NCBI RefSeq assembly: GCF_000226095.1
Contig: NC_016473.1
Coordinates: 4,712,001-4,776,000, forward strand
DNA length: 64,000 bases
Reading direction: 5' to 3'
From: Thermothelomyces thermophilus ATCC 42464
Taxonomy: Eukaryota > Ascomycota > Sordariomycetes > Sordariales > Chaetomiaceae
Part shown: in pieces, positions 21,701 through 33,335 of the stretch
Layout of the letters: each line of letters opens with the position of its first letter
How positions within the stretch are numbered: position 1 is the first letter of the stretch
The notes under the pieces: model-generated
Told to the model about the DNA's origin: nothing
Databases searched by the model: none
The model's input: only the letters and a program-made list of their open reading frames with translations
Made by a program: the position numbers and the translations under genes

Positions 21701-24495
21701 GATTTGTTCCGCTGGACACCCTCCCCTTGGAACTCGGCCTCATCATCCGAGATGACCTGCTGCTGGCCCTTGGCATGTTGCGCCCGGAGGACGGCGGCAG
21801 CGGCACCGACCGCCGCGCTGGTGATTGCGGCCTCCGAAACGGTCGGCGACTGTCGGTAGGTCGTCCGAGGCACCTTCCTACCATACTCGTCGAGATCGTA
21901 CTCGACGAACTCGCGAGACCGGCTGCTCCCGGATGCGGGAGTGCTTGCTCGATCATCCGCGTAATCGCGTTGGCTGGCAACGGACCGCTTGGTCGGGGCG
22001 CCAGATTCGCGGGCGATTCCCTCGTCCAAAATGGCCACCGATGCACGCCCGTTATACGCATGGTTACCGACGGCACTGGAGGAGCCTGTGAGAGCGGAAC
22101 CATCAAGCATCGAGCCGTCGACCAAAGATGCCACGTTCGACTCAATCCCGGGAGGATGGACAAAGTCAGGGTTCAGGCCCACGGCACGAACACCCTCGCC
22201 AGATGCAACACGGTCCAGCTCGCTTCCTGCCAGGCTTGTGACGTTGTCCTGGTTGATACCGGAGCTCCTGACACTCCGTCCATCGTCGATGACCCCACGG
22301 TTCCCACCTTGCCGAGGGGATCCGCCGGTGGAAGAGACAGAATCGGCAGTGCGGTGTGAAGCGCGCGACTCGCGGTTGGGAGCCTCACTGCCGCCCTCGG
22401 TATATCCAGAAACGCTAGGGATCGGGCTGAGGCCGCGCCGCTCCGGCTGGTACGGGACGTACTTGAGCGGAGGGGGGACATCCTGGGTGCTGTAGTAATC
22501 GTACGGGCTATCGGGAGCATACGCTGGGGTAGAGCCGGGATGGTCATATCCCTCCTCCTCCTCCTCTTCCTCTCCACCCCGGTAGCGCCTCGCGGCACGT
22601 GATGGCACCTTCCTACCGTTATCGTCGATGACGTATTCGTCCCACTGCCCGGTGCGTTGCTGAGGTAATGTTTTGAGGTCTCCGTGAGAAACATTAGCGT
22701 GCTGAGTCCCCAGCGCTTGGAGGTTGACTGGCGTCCCGGTAGGGGTCGGAGTGGATGCTGGTGACGGCTCGTCGTGTCCAAGGCCACGGCCGGGGGCGAG
22801 CTCTTCGCTGGCAGAATGCGGCCGGTCCGTCTCGGCAGACTGGATGGATGCTCTCGTAACGTCGGAGGCATTCACGTCGCTCATCAAGGGCATGGGGGGC
22901 ACTGGGGGTCCAAGGTCAGACTCTTCGTCGTCGAGAGCATGATCGGATCCGCGAGTCCGCATCTCGGCCCTACGCCGCCGCCTGGATCGCTGTTTGTCGT
23001 CAGAGGGCGATTGGAGCACCTCGTGAGCAGCAATGGCGGCCGCGCCCACGGCAGCGCCGGCAACGGCGGCGGATCTCAGGCGATCTGTGCTGCGGCCCGG
23101 AGTGTTGTCCAGGTCGTGGTCGTCCTCGATCGAGTCGTGGCTGAGGGCGCTGCTGTCGTCGAAGTCGTTGCGGGCCTCGCGGTCTCGGCTCTCTTTGCTC
23201 CTTATGCTGTCGCGCTGGCTGGCGGCGTGCTTGTCGGCGGCTCCAGACCGTCGCCTGTCGCTAGCAAGCTCATCCCGAGAGGCCGTGGTCGTGCTGGACG
23301 TGGTTGAATCCCGGCGGGCGCCGCGCCGGCTCTGTTCCCTCTTCAGAGCGTTGAGTTCTGGAAGGATGAGGCGGCGGATGGCGTCCTCAACCGTCTCGAG
23401 CAGCTTAGGGTTGTTGATGGACGAAGCCTTGGAGGTCCCGGACCGGACGGATTGCTGGTCCATGGACCTATGACCCGGGCCAACGGCAGAGGAGAGCACG
23501 GTGGAGTCGGCGCCCGAAACGAGAGAGTCGGAATGTCCCTTGGATCTCCTGCGCGGCGACTTCGCACGCTCGGCATACTTTTCGTCCTTGGTCACGCTGC
23601 TCGTTCGGCTCTTGCTAGATCTGTGCTTGCGCTCTCCGTCCTTGTCCCGGCTCCGAGAGCTGACCGCTCTATCTCGTTCGCGGTCTTCGCGGCTCTTGTT
23701 CCGAAGCTTGTCGGCGGCAGCAGCGACACTCAACCCTGCAGCAGCACCAGCGAGATAGTCGCCGGTCCGTGAGGGGCTCCTACTCCTGGTGCTCTTGGCC
23801 TCGGACATGCCAAAAGACGTGGCAGGCCCGGACCCGTCAAGGAAGCTGTCGGTCGGGATGGCTGAGATTTCACTCATGGTGGGGGGGTGATAGCTGGCCT
23901 TGCTATCTGCGGCCGGAATCAGCGGGCTCGCGGGGCGACGACGGCGGACGTTGCTGCCTCGGTCGATCTCAATGTCGATCGGGTTGCGGCTGACGGTGCT
24001 CTCCTCGGTCGCCGAGGCGTATGAGCTGGCGTCCTCCATGTCGCCGGTGAGTGTCGACAGACCTTCCACTTCGCTGCGAGTCGGGCCAGATCGGCGACTT
24101 GGGCTCAACTTTCTCGACTTGGTATGTGTGATCTTGATGCGATCCCGCTCCCCTCCGCTCTTTGACCGATGTTTGCTGCTCGGTCGTACACGGACGCGGA
24201 TGCTCGGTTTCCGGTGCTCGCTCGCGCCAGATGTCGTGCTTCCCCTGCCGCCTTCGAAGTATTCGATCAGCAGTGAAGTCTGCGATCTGCTCTGCCGATG
24301 TCCTGCCCTGATGGTGACGGGCGTGCCGTCGTCGGGAAGTGAGTAGGTCGATTTCTCGTCTCCAGGTTTGTTCGATGCATCGGTTCCGGTGTCGCTGGGA
24401 GCAAGGTCGCTCGGAGCGCCGCTTAGCACCGTCGAATTAGTTTCGGTGGGCGCAGGCAACGGCGGCGCAGGTCGCCTTTTACTTTCGACCGCCAT
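18746..24495 (-). CDS. Large intrinsically disordered fungal protein, 1,857 aa
   Basis: No named family was recognised with confidence. Exons on the minus strand are 24495-20818, 20752-18892 and 18780-18746, all GT-AG and in frame. The last exon adds only DTFGSQDTETF after an Arg-rich end. Most of the protein is Ser/Arg/Asp-rich and disordered. Ordered islands are an amphipathic stretch near residue 370 (LLETVEDAIRRLILPELNALK) and a helical block starting at residue 1227 (LMVRDAQRSARDTEILVTLV, then RRSIFRRALKGL and IEDMLMQLLSEVDVLK). Two Gly/Ala-rich patches, a poly-Glu tract of about 14, and two copies of a D-x-x-G-R-K-V-P motif (EYVIDDNGRKVPSRAARR, EYDLDEYGRKVPRTTYR) stand out. The architecture resembles cortical or septal-pore scaffold proteins of filamentous fungi, but that is inference only. 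Confidence 0.85.
21469..21502 (-). repeat. GAG/CTC triplet run encoding poly-Glu
   Basis: A run of CCT/CTC triplets on the plus strand encodes an uninterrupted Glu tract in the disordered protein. A shorter one occurs near 22553-22573. Confidence 0.85.
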
Positions 24496-26790
24496 GCTGT
24501 GTCGAGAGCCAGCGGGCAGCTGTTTCGTTGGTTAGGTATCAGCGGGCCCTTCGTTAGGTTTGTCCAATTGTTCCCTTCCACGGAGTCGCTCCCTCCACTG
24601 TTCACAAACAAAAACCCGGTTTTAAACCAAACCAAAAGGCCAACGATGAAGCGAGAGTGGAAACGAAGAGAGAGAGAGGGGGGTGAGTGAAAAATGTAAA
24701 GAAAATGAAAAGAAAAGGAAATAAAAGAGGGAAGAACGGATGCCTATCCGGGGTGTGTAGCCTGCCGGCTTTGGTCCGGAAGACGAGTCCTTGGACAACA
24801 GCGCGGGGGATGTGAGCAGGCAGTCGTCCCATGGACAAGGGCCCCTCTCTCTCTCTCCCCGAGGGGTTGTTGGTTGCGGATCTTCCGTTGCAGAGCCGGT
24901 GTCTACGAAGTACCGGTCAAACGAAAAATGCAAATGCGCGTCTGACTGCGCTGGAAGAATGAAACTGCGAGGATTGTACGTACAAGCAAATGGAAGCAGA
25001 AAACAATGCGTAATCGGAGTCGGGGCGGCGGCCTGCCAGAAAACCGAGAGGCGGCGCAAAAGACGCCAAAACGCACCTCTGGCCCGGGGTCTTGTCGAAG
25101 CGGCAACCAAAGGGAACGGTCGCCGGCACAGCGGGGCAAGGCGCAACGACGGCAGGTCCAATCGCGGCGACCGGCGGCGGAGACTTGGCAAATCTAGCCA
25201 GATACGGGCGCCGGTTTGTTGATGATGCGACAGAAGGAGGGGGGAGGGGGAGAAAGAATGTGTGTGTGTGCGTGTGTGAATGAGAAGGAGAAATCGAGAC
25301 GTTCGCCGAGGAGTCGGGTAGTGTTTGGATGGCCCAGAGCTATGGGAGTGGCGGGTTTTGCGATGGGCACGCAGGCGGAATGTTTTCGTCTCTGGCTTCT
25401 CTGCAGCAAGAGCCCTTGTCTTCGCCTTCCGCCCACTCTGCAGACCCCAGGAGGGACCTATGAGAGGCTTTGTTGTGGTCCGGGAGTGGCTAAGAGTGCT
25501 TGATGTGCTGGCGGTGCTTGATGGGATCGGCCAATTGTGCGTGGAACCTGGGGTCTCTGTTGCAGCGACATGCAGCTTGGAGAAACGGCGGAGCAAGACA
25601 AGAGACGAGGCTCAGGGGCTGCTGCAGGCGCAGGGTACATACACGCCGTCCAGGTGTCTTGCGTTGCCAGTGCAAGTGCTTGTAGTGTATGTGCTGTGGG
25701 GCCCAGCTGCAGGAGGGCTTTCCAAACTGGAAACTAAGTCCCCTTGGAGACAAGACTGCCGTGCAAGAAAGTAGGCATCAGTCAGTTCCTCGTGATGATG
25801 TTTCCCAGAGATCTTTGAGAGAGCATTGCTACTGGGACGAAAATCTCGACATCGGGGATCTGACAAACGAGGAGGCTGGGCTGGCGGTTTGTTGACTTTC
25901 GGCTAGTGTAGTAGCTACGTCCCCGCCAAGAACGGAAAAAGCCAACACCTCAGCTTGGAACCCTGGTTCGTCAGAGAACGGGCGGGACCTTCTTGGAGGG
26001 GCGAACAGGGTGCTGCCCGCTTGGGACGGGAAAGAAGGGCTCCACTCGACGATCTCTTAGGAAACCACTATCACGGCACACCCGACCGCCCAAAAAAAGA
26101 GGCGCCACTCTTGTCCTGTCACCCAATTAATTATCTGCCCAAAAGGGTTCATCGAACCCCAACCACCCGCTTCGACTTGCGAAGTGTGGAAGATATCATC
26201 ACACTGCGAGCGCTTCCCAGCCAACGGGATAAAGCGGGTTGTCCGGTAAAGTCAGGTTGATGAGCCCCATGTACTCCGTTCGCTGCCATGGCCCAAGCCC
26301 AGCGACGATGAAGTCCTCCATTTTTTTTTTTCAACACAGAACCGTTTCCCTATGTAAATCGCGCTGTTCGTGTGCACGTACGGAGTATGTATGTACTTTA
26401 CGGAGTACATAGGGAAGAAATAAGCTCTCTCTCTGTAGCTTACACTAGTGCGTGGTAACTGCGGTTTGGATACTCCAATCTTCGACTACCACCGCAAAAT
26501 CAAAGTGGCTGGGCTGGATGCTGATAAAGCAGGACGGGACGCTAAACTCGAGCTCGGATCCTGGTGTCCCGCTGCTGCCGCCTTCTGCACCAGTTACCGC
26601 TCCCGCTGTGGAACAGCAAGCCTCGAAATGAGAAAACCCCGGGAGGCCAATTCCAGATTGGCAATTGCTGTATCAATAAGCTACTAAGGGAGGAGTGACG
26701 CTAGTCAGTACCTCCGTTGAGCCTTTTTCTCTCTCTTTTGTTTTCTTTTCTTTCTTTTTTTCTTTCTTTTTCTTTCTTTTTTTCTTTCTT

Positions 26791-26826
<36 letters not shown>

Positions 26827-27254
26827 TTTTTTTTTTTTTTTTTGCAAACAGTTCGCGCAGGAGTGCTCAGAACATAACCTCGATGAAGAACATCGCCAGT
26901 TTCCCCCTCGATATTTTTTGCTCTCAAATCAATTGGCGTACCGACGCGGTTTGGAATGGTCCCATTCCAACCCGCCAAGGAGTGCACAGAGGACAACACG
27001 TGTGCTCCAGATCATGACCAGCCACTGCGTATAACAATCTACTCTATTGGTTATGTTGAACCATGAATGTCGCTTGAGATATTTCCAAGACTGTGCGCAC
27101 GCCGAGCCTTTGCCTCGAGCGCAGCCTGGAGCGAGGTGAAGAAATAGAAATCCAATGATGCCAACCCCTCTCTAAAACTCTCCACAACCGACAAAGCAAA
27201 CCTGATCAAATGAGATCAATGGCCCCGGATATATATCGAAGGCCCTCTGCTGCT
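24496..27254. other. Intergenic region with long pyrimidine tract
   Basis: This holds the upstream region and probable long leader of the disordered-protein gene (24496 to about 25600), a GT-rich patch near 25260, two TACGGAGTA motifs 20 bp apart (26379 and 26399), and a TTTC-type pyrimidine tract at about 26718-26843. A 324-codon minus-strand frame (24622-25596) is Ser/Pro/Arg low-complexity and was not accepted as a gene. Confidence 0.5.
26718..26843 (+). repeat. TTTC/CTTT pyrimidine tract
   Basis: About 125 bases are almost entirely T and C on the plus strand, built of imperfect TTTC units and ending in a run of about 17 T. It sits in a gene-free stretch. Confidence 0.85.
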
Positions 27255-28601
27255 CTACTTCCTTGGCGGGTTAATTCCGATGAACTCGACCTCGGCATCG
27301 CTAAGAATATCCCGGACGACTTGATTCTCCAGGTAGTGGGCTACAAACCCACCGCCAAGCAGGGTCTTCAACATCTCGGCTCTGGCATGGAGAGACCATG
27401 TGTTGATGAGCAGAAACTGGTTGTAAATACGGATCTTCTCTCGGTACCCAAACTCTCGAAAATCACCGTGGTCATCGGACTTCGACCCGCCCGTGTGCGG
27501 GTTAGGCCCCGACCGGCCGGCCGTCGAATAGCCGGGTCCCTTGCCACGCTCGAGCGAGGTGACGATGCTGGAGAAGTTGGCCCGCAAGTTTCTCCGTCCC
27601 TTTTTGGAGACGGTCTTGGAGGAGTCCCGGACGATCTCCGCCATCCGGGTCATGATCCGGTGCTGGTTGTATTGCATGTCGACGCTCTCGCCAGTCTGCT
27701 CTTCGTAGTCGCGAGCCGATTCAAAAAGAAGGGCGATGTTAACGCCGGCGCTGGTCTGGACCTCGGGATCCGAGCTGTCGAGCTGTTCCATGAAGGCCTC
27801 GATGGCTGTCTCGCTCTGCACCGTCAGGTCGTCTAGGTGGCTCGCCACGAACGCCCAGGCCTGGAGGGCGGCCGTCACCACGGGGCCGCTGTCTAGTGCT
27901 CCGACCGACTGGCCATCGCTCTCGATGATCTCCAAGAAGAAGTCGAGTACCTCCTCCGCAGCTTCCATCGAACCCCCTCCGTACGTGACGGCGATGCAGA
28001 GGGCATGAATCGCTTCCACCTTGTTGTTTTCTTCTTCCGCGTCAAAACATGCCGCTTTCAGCACCGGGAATGCTTGCTCGAACACAGTTTCCGAAGTACA
28101 AGTGAGGATGGTTAGGGTGAGGGCCTTGAGGGCCCGCAAGCGCTCTTCGCTGCTGGTACCGCTCTTGATATCCCTGAGGAAGACGGGATGGAGCTCGGCA
28201 ACATGGCGGTCGAGCTGGCGTTGGGCGAAATGGTGCTTCAGAAGGTGATTGTATCCCCCCAGCGTCGCTTCACGCCCCCGGACGCTGCTCCGCTTCCGAT
28301 CTTGGAGCTCGGCGATCCGGTCCTGAAGCCGCTCAGCCCAAAGATTGTCCACGTCGTCCTCCTCATCGACCGAGTTGGTGCTCAAGGTCATCACGTCGTC
28401 GTTCTCCGAGTCGCTGGCAAACTCGTCTTCCGAGGCGTACCGGCTACCGGGCCGAGAGTTGGCCCTCGAGCCCGCGCGCGAGGTTGCTGGAGAGCCATTC
28501 GGGGAATGATTCGTTGAAGAGAGGCCCGACTCTGGCTTCGCCCGCGCCTTGCGGGACACCGTCTTGCCTCCCGTAAGAGCGCGTCTCCTGAGCTCCGACA
28601 T
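27255..28601 (-). CDS. Interferon-related developmental regulator (IFRD) family protein
   Basis: Intronless, 448 residues. After a basic, Ser-rich N-terminus (MSELRRRALTGGKTVSRKAR) with SRAGSRANSRPGSR repeats and an acidic stretch, an alpha-helical ARM-like repeat region runs from about residue 80 to 340. It includes LRALKALTLTILTCTSETVFEQ and EVQTSAGVNIALLFESAR. The short IFRD C-terminal domain follows at about 385-445 (FREFGYREKIRIYNQFLLI, LETQVV-type end). In animals and plants, IFRD proteins act as coregulators and bind inactive ribosomes. The fungal role is not established to my knowledge. The gene lies head-to-head with the FHA-protein gene, 2.3 kb apart. Confidence 0.9.
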   Translation of the reverse strand: MSELRRRALTGGKTVSRKARAKPESGLSSTNHSPNGSPATSRAGSRANSRPGSRYASEDEFASDSENDDVMTLSTNSVDEEDDVDNLWAERLQDRIAELQDRKRSSVRGREATLGGYNHLLKHHFAQRQLDRHVAELHPVFLRDIKSGTSSEERLRALKALTLTILTCTSETVFEQAFPVLKAACFDAEEENNKVEAIHALCIAVTYGGGSMEAAEEVLDFFLEIIESDGQSVGALDSGPVVTAALQAWAFVASHLDDLTVQSETAIEAFMEQLDSSDPEVQTSAGVNIALLFESARDYEEQTGESVDMQYNQHRIMTRMAEIVRDSSKTVSKKGRRNLRANFSSIVTSLERGKGPGYSTAGRSGPNPHTGGSKSDDHGDFREFGYREKIRIYNQFLLINTWSLHARAEMLKTLLGGGFVAHYLENQVVRDILSDAEVEFIGINPPRK

Positions 28602-30899
28602 GTTGATTGCCGCCTAGAAAAGATGTCGCAACTGGTTCGTTGAGGACGTGGTCCGAGGAATTCTCTGTTTGCGTGTGGTACCGTGAAGAAGAAGGATGAG
28701 AATTAATAAAAGAGCCAGGTCCCAAGCACCGCGTTTAACCGCTGTCGTCTACGTAATTGGCGTGGCGGAAACGGGCTGTTGGGCAAATTCTTGGGTTTGT
28801 TGGATGTTCGCGATAGCAGGCTTTGTCGACCGTCAATAGATCCATGGGCGTAATCCTGGGACAAGTCGGGCGTAGTCGATAGCGTTGGCTGTCCGAAAAG
28901 AACTGCCAGCGATTAACAAAGGAAACCAATACTTCCGAGTCCGGGTGTTTGGCTGAATTCCGCTTCACCAGGAATAGCCGGCTCGGTATTTAAGAGCTTC
29001 CGGGAGCCTTTCTCTCGCTAGGTGGATGGAGCATAGCAGGGTGGGCGACAGCCCTGTGACGTGACGCATCAGGTGCTGCTCCAAGATTCTTGGTAGGGAT
29101 AATACGTACATACAATACACCCGCCACTGCAGGGATGGAGCAAGTTTTAAAGAGGATGGCGGGGTAACACACGGCAGCACTGTCCCACAGAGCGGGCCAC
29201 CCGATACTTTATTATTCAGATCTAGTACTTCAAATCGTCGACGGCCGTTATTCATCAAGCACCTTCAGTGCCCTCGTTCCAGGAGGGTTTCTCTCATTCT
29301 CTCGTAATCGATTTCGCGCCGCCGGCAGATATGATTTGATCCGATCCTCTCAAACAGTTCCGGATCTCTGGACCCACTAATGTATGTGCGTACAGTGCAT
29401 GCCTTAGGTACCCAGGACGGCGTATTCGACTTCCTTGGGAGGTACCTCCTTAGAAATCGCGGATAGAGGTGCGTACTTACTGTCCATCGCGGGGTCCATC
29501 CATACAAGAGTACGGAGTACGGAGACAGAAGACACACAGTAGGAGTGTAACAGTCTCGCCAGAGTATGCATGTAGTGTACTCCGTACATACCTATATACA
29601 TGTACGGAGTAACCCGTATAATCCGTACAATACGCTCCGTGCGAGTTAACCGAAAAGGCGGGGTGCTGTCGACTGAGCCTTGGCACTGAGAAAGTGGTTG
29701 CATGTTCGCTAGCCTGAAACGGCTACTCTCGACGCCCAACGGAGATTGCGCACGGTCGAGCTGTCAACGTTCCTGTTGGACATTTCCAGTAGAGGGCCGG
29801 ATATACTCATGATACAAGCTGGGAACTGTGTACCTAGGTACCTGATATAGTCGATGGATAACGGAAAGAATGTGGTGCCAAGTATCAGCGGGCTGCGTTG
29901 TTTGGCGTCAATAGGCACCTCAGGCTCTGCACGCTCAGCCCCAACAGCGAGCATGTGAAGTGGAGCACCGCCGTCAGCCCAGACATTCTCGTTGCGATAA
30001 GATAGCGTGACGTCCCGAGGACATGTCATGCAATGGGTGCGACCTCTCCCAAAGGCTATTCTAGATTTCACTGAAAAGGGCAATATTGATGTTCAGTAAC
30101 CTCATCGGTAGGTCGGCACTTGTAAGTCAGTCCGCTGGCGCCATGGTATTCTTCTCGTCGTTTTGACGAGTCTGAGGCCTTCCCGACCTTAAAGATTCCC
30201 TCCATCAGAATAGCCCCCGAGCCCCGCACCCCGCGGCTCAGCTTCGACCCCATGACCCTTTGAACCTTCATCGGCTCCAACTCAAGGCCGCTTTGAACTC
30301 GCGAAAGGATCGAGGAGCTGTTATACTTTTCTCCCCTATTCGCACGTGTCTCGCGAGGAGAACAAAGAACGTATTACCCATTGGCAGGAGGTTTCCCCGT
30401 TATTCTCTCCGATTTGCGATTCAAACCATTGGTAGCCCCGACCAGCGTGCGGGAAGGCGCGGAGAACTAAAGGCAGCCCGCCTGTCCAGTCGCAGCTCAG
30501 TGGCCCAATCTCACGCCCGCGGGCACCCTTTGCCTAGTTACACCCCACCTTCCGAAACTGCTCGAGGGCATCCTGCCTGGCTCCCGAAACCAACCACCAC
30601 GACCTCCTTCTCCTTCGCTCTCTTCCAGCTTGACCGCCCGCTATATCTCTCCACAGTATCGGGTCGAAGCAGTACTTGAGCGAGCCACCACGCATTTGAG
30701 CTGCTGTATCCCCTACAGTTCTGCTGCATATCCGGGCCCTCCGGCACGGTGTAGCAACTTCCCGCATCTGCACCTCCGCTCTCTCTGACGTGGAAGAGAG
30801 CAAGCCAGCAGCACCGGAACTGCAGCCTTTTGGCTCCTCTCTAACATAATCTGGACCTCAGCAGTCAGCCCAAAGCTTCCCGGACAGACCTCCAGAGCC
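28602..30899. promoter_or_regulatory. Divergent promoter region, IFRD gene / FHA gene
   Basis: 2.3 kb without a recognised gene. Three TACGGAGTA motifs cluster at 29511, 29578 and 29603, the last two forming a hairpin. TATA-like and AT-rich stretches occur near 29590. The last 300 bp before 30900 are C/T-patterned leader sequence. Confidence 0.5.
29578..29611. repeat. 12-bp perfect inverted repeat of TACTCCGTACAT
   Basis: TACTCCGTACAT at 29578-29589 is followed by ten bases (ACCTATATAC) and then its exact reverse complement at 29600-29611. A close relative of the right-hand part (CCGTATATACCTATATAC then GTACGGAGTG) recurs at about 39321-39348. Confidence 0.9.
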
Positions 30900-33335
30900 A
30901 TGAGCGCGGCGACCTCATCCAACAAAACTGGTTCGTTCCAACTCCGGGATCGCTTCTCGTTTGTTGCTGTTCGAGTCCTTGCCTCAAGTTCTGACAAACA
31001 CTCCCTCCAGTGGTGCTCAGCCTCTCCACGGATCCGTCTTCGGGCTCCGACGTCCTGTTCCCCGAACGTCGCATTGTCTTCCATCAGGGGAAGGACAACA
31101 TCATAGTCGGGCGAGCGTCCAAGGTTTCCGTGAAAGGCTACGTCGCAGGCATCGAGAATGCGTGGTTCTATAGCCCGGTGATGTCCAGACACCATGCCCA
31201 GATCTTTGCCAGAATGGATTGCAACGTGCGTTGTCTGTGCCTTTTCCAAGTACTTTCGCTCCGCTAACAGTTTGCTAGAAAGTTGAGATCAAGGACCTAG
31301 GCTCGCTCCATGGCACATTTTTGAACGGAGACGAGCGTATCTCTGCTGATGAGTTTCGCGAACTCAAGGACGGAGATGTATTGCGATTTGGCGCGCCGAT
31401 TTGGCGGGGAGTAGAGCAGTTTGTTCCCACCACGGTCAAAGTCGGCCTCGAATTTCCCAACCAGTGAGAGCATCTACGTTTACCCATCCTGCGTGGCCTC
31501 TAACATGTTCCACCAGGGACGGTACCAGCACGTTTCAAGTTCCCGATGAATCCGACGACGACGACGACGACGGGTCCGACGTCGATCAATCTAGCAATGA
31601 TGAGAACATGAAACTGGGAACCAACGCGCGTCACCTGACGACGCCGGGCGGCTTTGCCCCATCCAACGCGGCTGTTGTGCCCAGCATTGATCTGACCGGC
31701 TCAGACGCCGGCCATCAGTCTCGTCAGGTCATTGACCTGTCAACACCGCGGGGCTCACCAATTCCAATCGACGAGAACGAGGGAACGACCAGCTTTTCCG
31801 AGCGCAAGATCGATCAAACTGAGGATGCCGCTGACAACCAGGCGACTAGTTTTGAGCTCGGGGGATTGGCGGATCGCGAGAAGTCGAGAGACAGAACTGA
31901 CACTCCTGCTAGCATGGTTGATCATCATCATGACAGATCTCGGCCTGCATGGGGCAGTTCCCCGAGTTCCGATTCCGTTGATTTCTCTCCCAGATTGCGC
32001 ATTGTCAGCTTCGACGAGTCAGATGAAGAACTTGAAAGCGAGCGGTCAGCCTGCAGTGAGACTACGAGCGATGAAGGCATGGATGGTTCCGATGATCTGG
32101 ACGACCTGAACAGTTCAGAGAGCGTCCACGACAGCGAAGGAGACTTCGGAGACCATCCATCAGACGACGGTGGTTTTGGCTTTGAGTCAGACAATAGTAT
32201 GGACACAGGTATGGACACACTGGAGCGGCGACGATGGCAAGTGCTAACTCATCTCCAAGACCATCCCCAACACGACTGGGGCAACCTCCCACAGTCTACC
32301 GAATTCTTGGACTTCCCAGAGATCGAGCCACTGGTTAAATCTTTGTCCCGCGGCCCCGTCGCTCTCGCGCAGGGTCAGACCGCCACCGGAGGGAATGGGG
32401 TGGTCAGTATTGACTTGTTGCTGAATAGCGATAAGCCTCAGTCTCCAATTGCGGTACATGCTGGAGATCCCTCGACTTCAGCCCCAGGTACCAAGACGGC
32501 CGAAATTCTGGGCGCCAGGACGGGAAAAATGGACTACTTCCTTGCGCGAGAGGAAAACAGGACCACGCTCATGACACAGAAAGCCGTTGCCACGCGCCTT
32601 CCTTCGGTCCGGGATCTTTGCAATAACGATGAGCCCATGGATGGACTAAAAGACCACCAATTTAACCCGGCAGCGCACATAACGTCTCCATTCTCGCAGT
32701 CTCAATCTGGCCATGTCGGCCACCGCACGACTTACTCGCCTGGTGAGCCACACATCATTGGCTCACCCGTAAGCCTCGTCGAAGGATTGGACGAACACTC
32801 CCGTCGAACCCACGTGGGCATATCCGACATCGTCAACACCTCTCAGGCAGACCATAGTGAGGTGGCCTCTCACAAGAAAACGGAGATATCCTTTCCAACT
32901 CCGCCGCCCGTCGAAGAGACGCAGCCTCACTCATCGCAATGCAACCGTGAGCGGACGCAGACGGCCGGGGAACCTCGTGCAGTTTCCGCAGCCCAGGCGG
33001 ACGAAGATTCGCAACCACCCAACCGCGGCGAAGGAAAGCGGAAGGCAGATGAAATTTCATCTGCAACCCAAGAGGAGGAAGAGTGGGCTGCTGTTACAGC
33101 CCAGGCCACACAGTCAGAGTCTCCGCTGCGGCAGGGGGGGGCCATCAACCAACATGTCAGAACGTCGGACCAGGCTGGAAGGCACCCTTCAAATTCGGTA
33201 TCGTATGAAAGGTCAACGAAGAGGGCGAGGATGATGCGTATCGCGGAGCGTCTCGGATATGCCGCTCTCGGTGGTGTGACAGCGGGGGCCATGATTGTTG
33301 GCACGCTCATCTACACTGCCCCCACGTTCAGCTGA
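30900..33335 (+). CDS. FHA-domain protein with C-terminal membrane anchor
   Basis: Exons 30900-30930, 31011-31225, 31279-31463 and 31517-33335 give 749 residues. An FHA phosphothreonine-binding domain fills about residues 11-140, with the family signatures GRAS, SRHHAQI and GSLHGTFLNG (the Arg, Ser and His expected to contact phosphopeptide are all present). A long acidic, disordered region follows. It carries two SUMO-interaction-like cores, SIDLT near 201-204 and VIDLS at 215-219. Near the C-terminus are an NLS-like KRARM patch and one hydrophobic segment (YAALGGVTAGAMIVGTLIYTA), so the protein is probably tail-anchored with the FHA domain facing cytosol or nucleoplasm. The layout recalls yeast Far9/Far10 of STRIPAK, but there is no clear coiled coil and the FHA wording differs, so I do not assign it. 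Confidence 0.87.

Noticed and set aside
24622-25596. 324-codon minus-strand frame upstream of the disordered-protein gene
   Set aside because: Ser/Pro/Phe/Arg low-complexity from a pyrimidine-rich leader, with no domain and no good start context.
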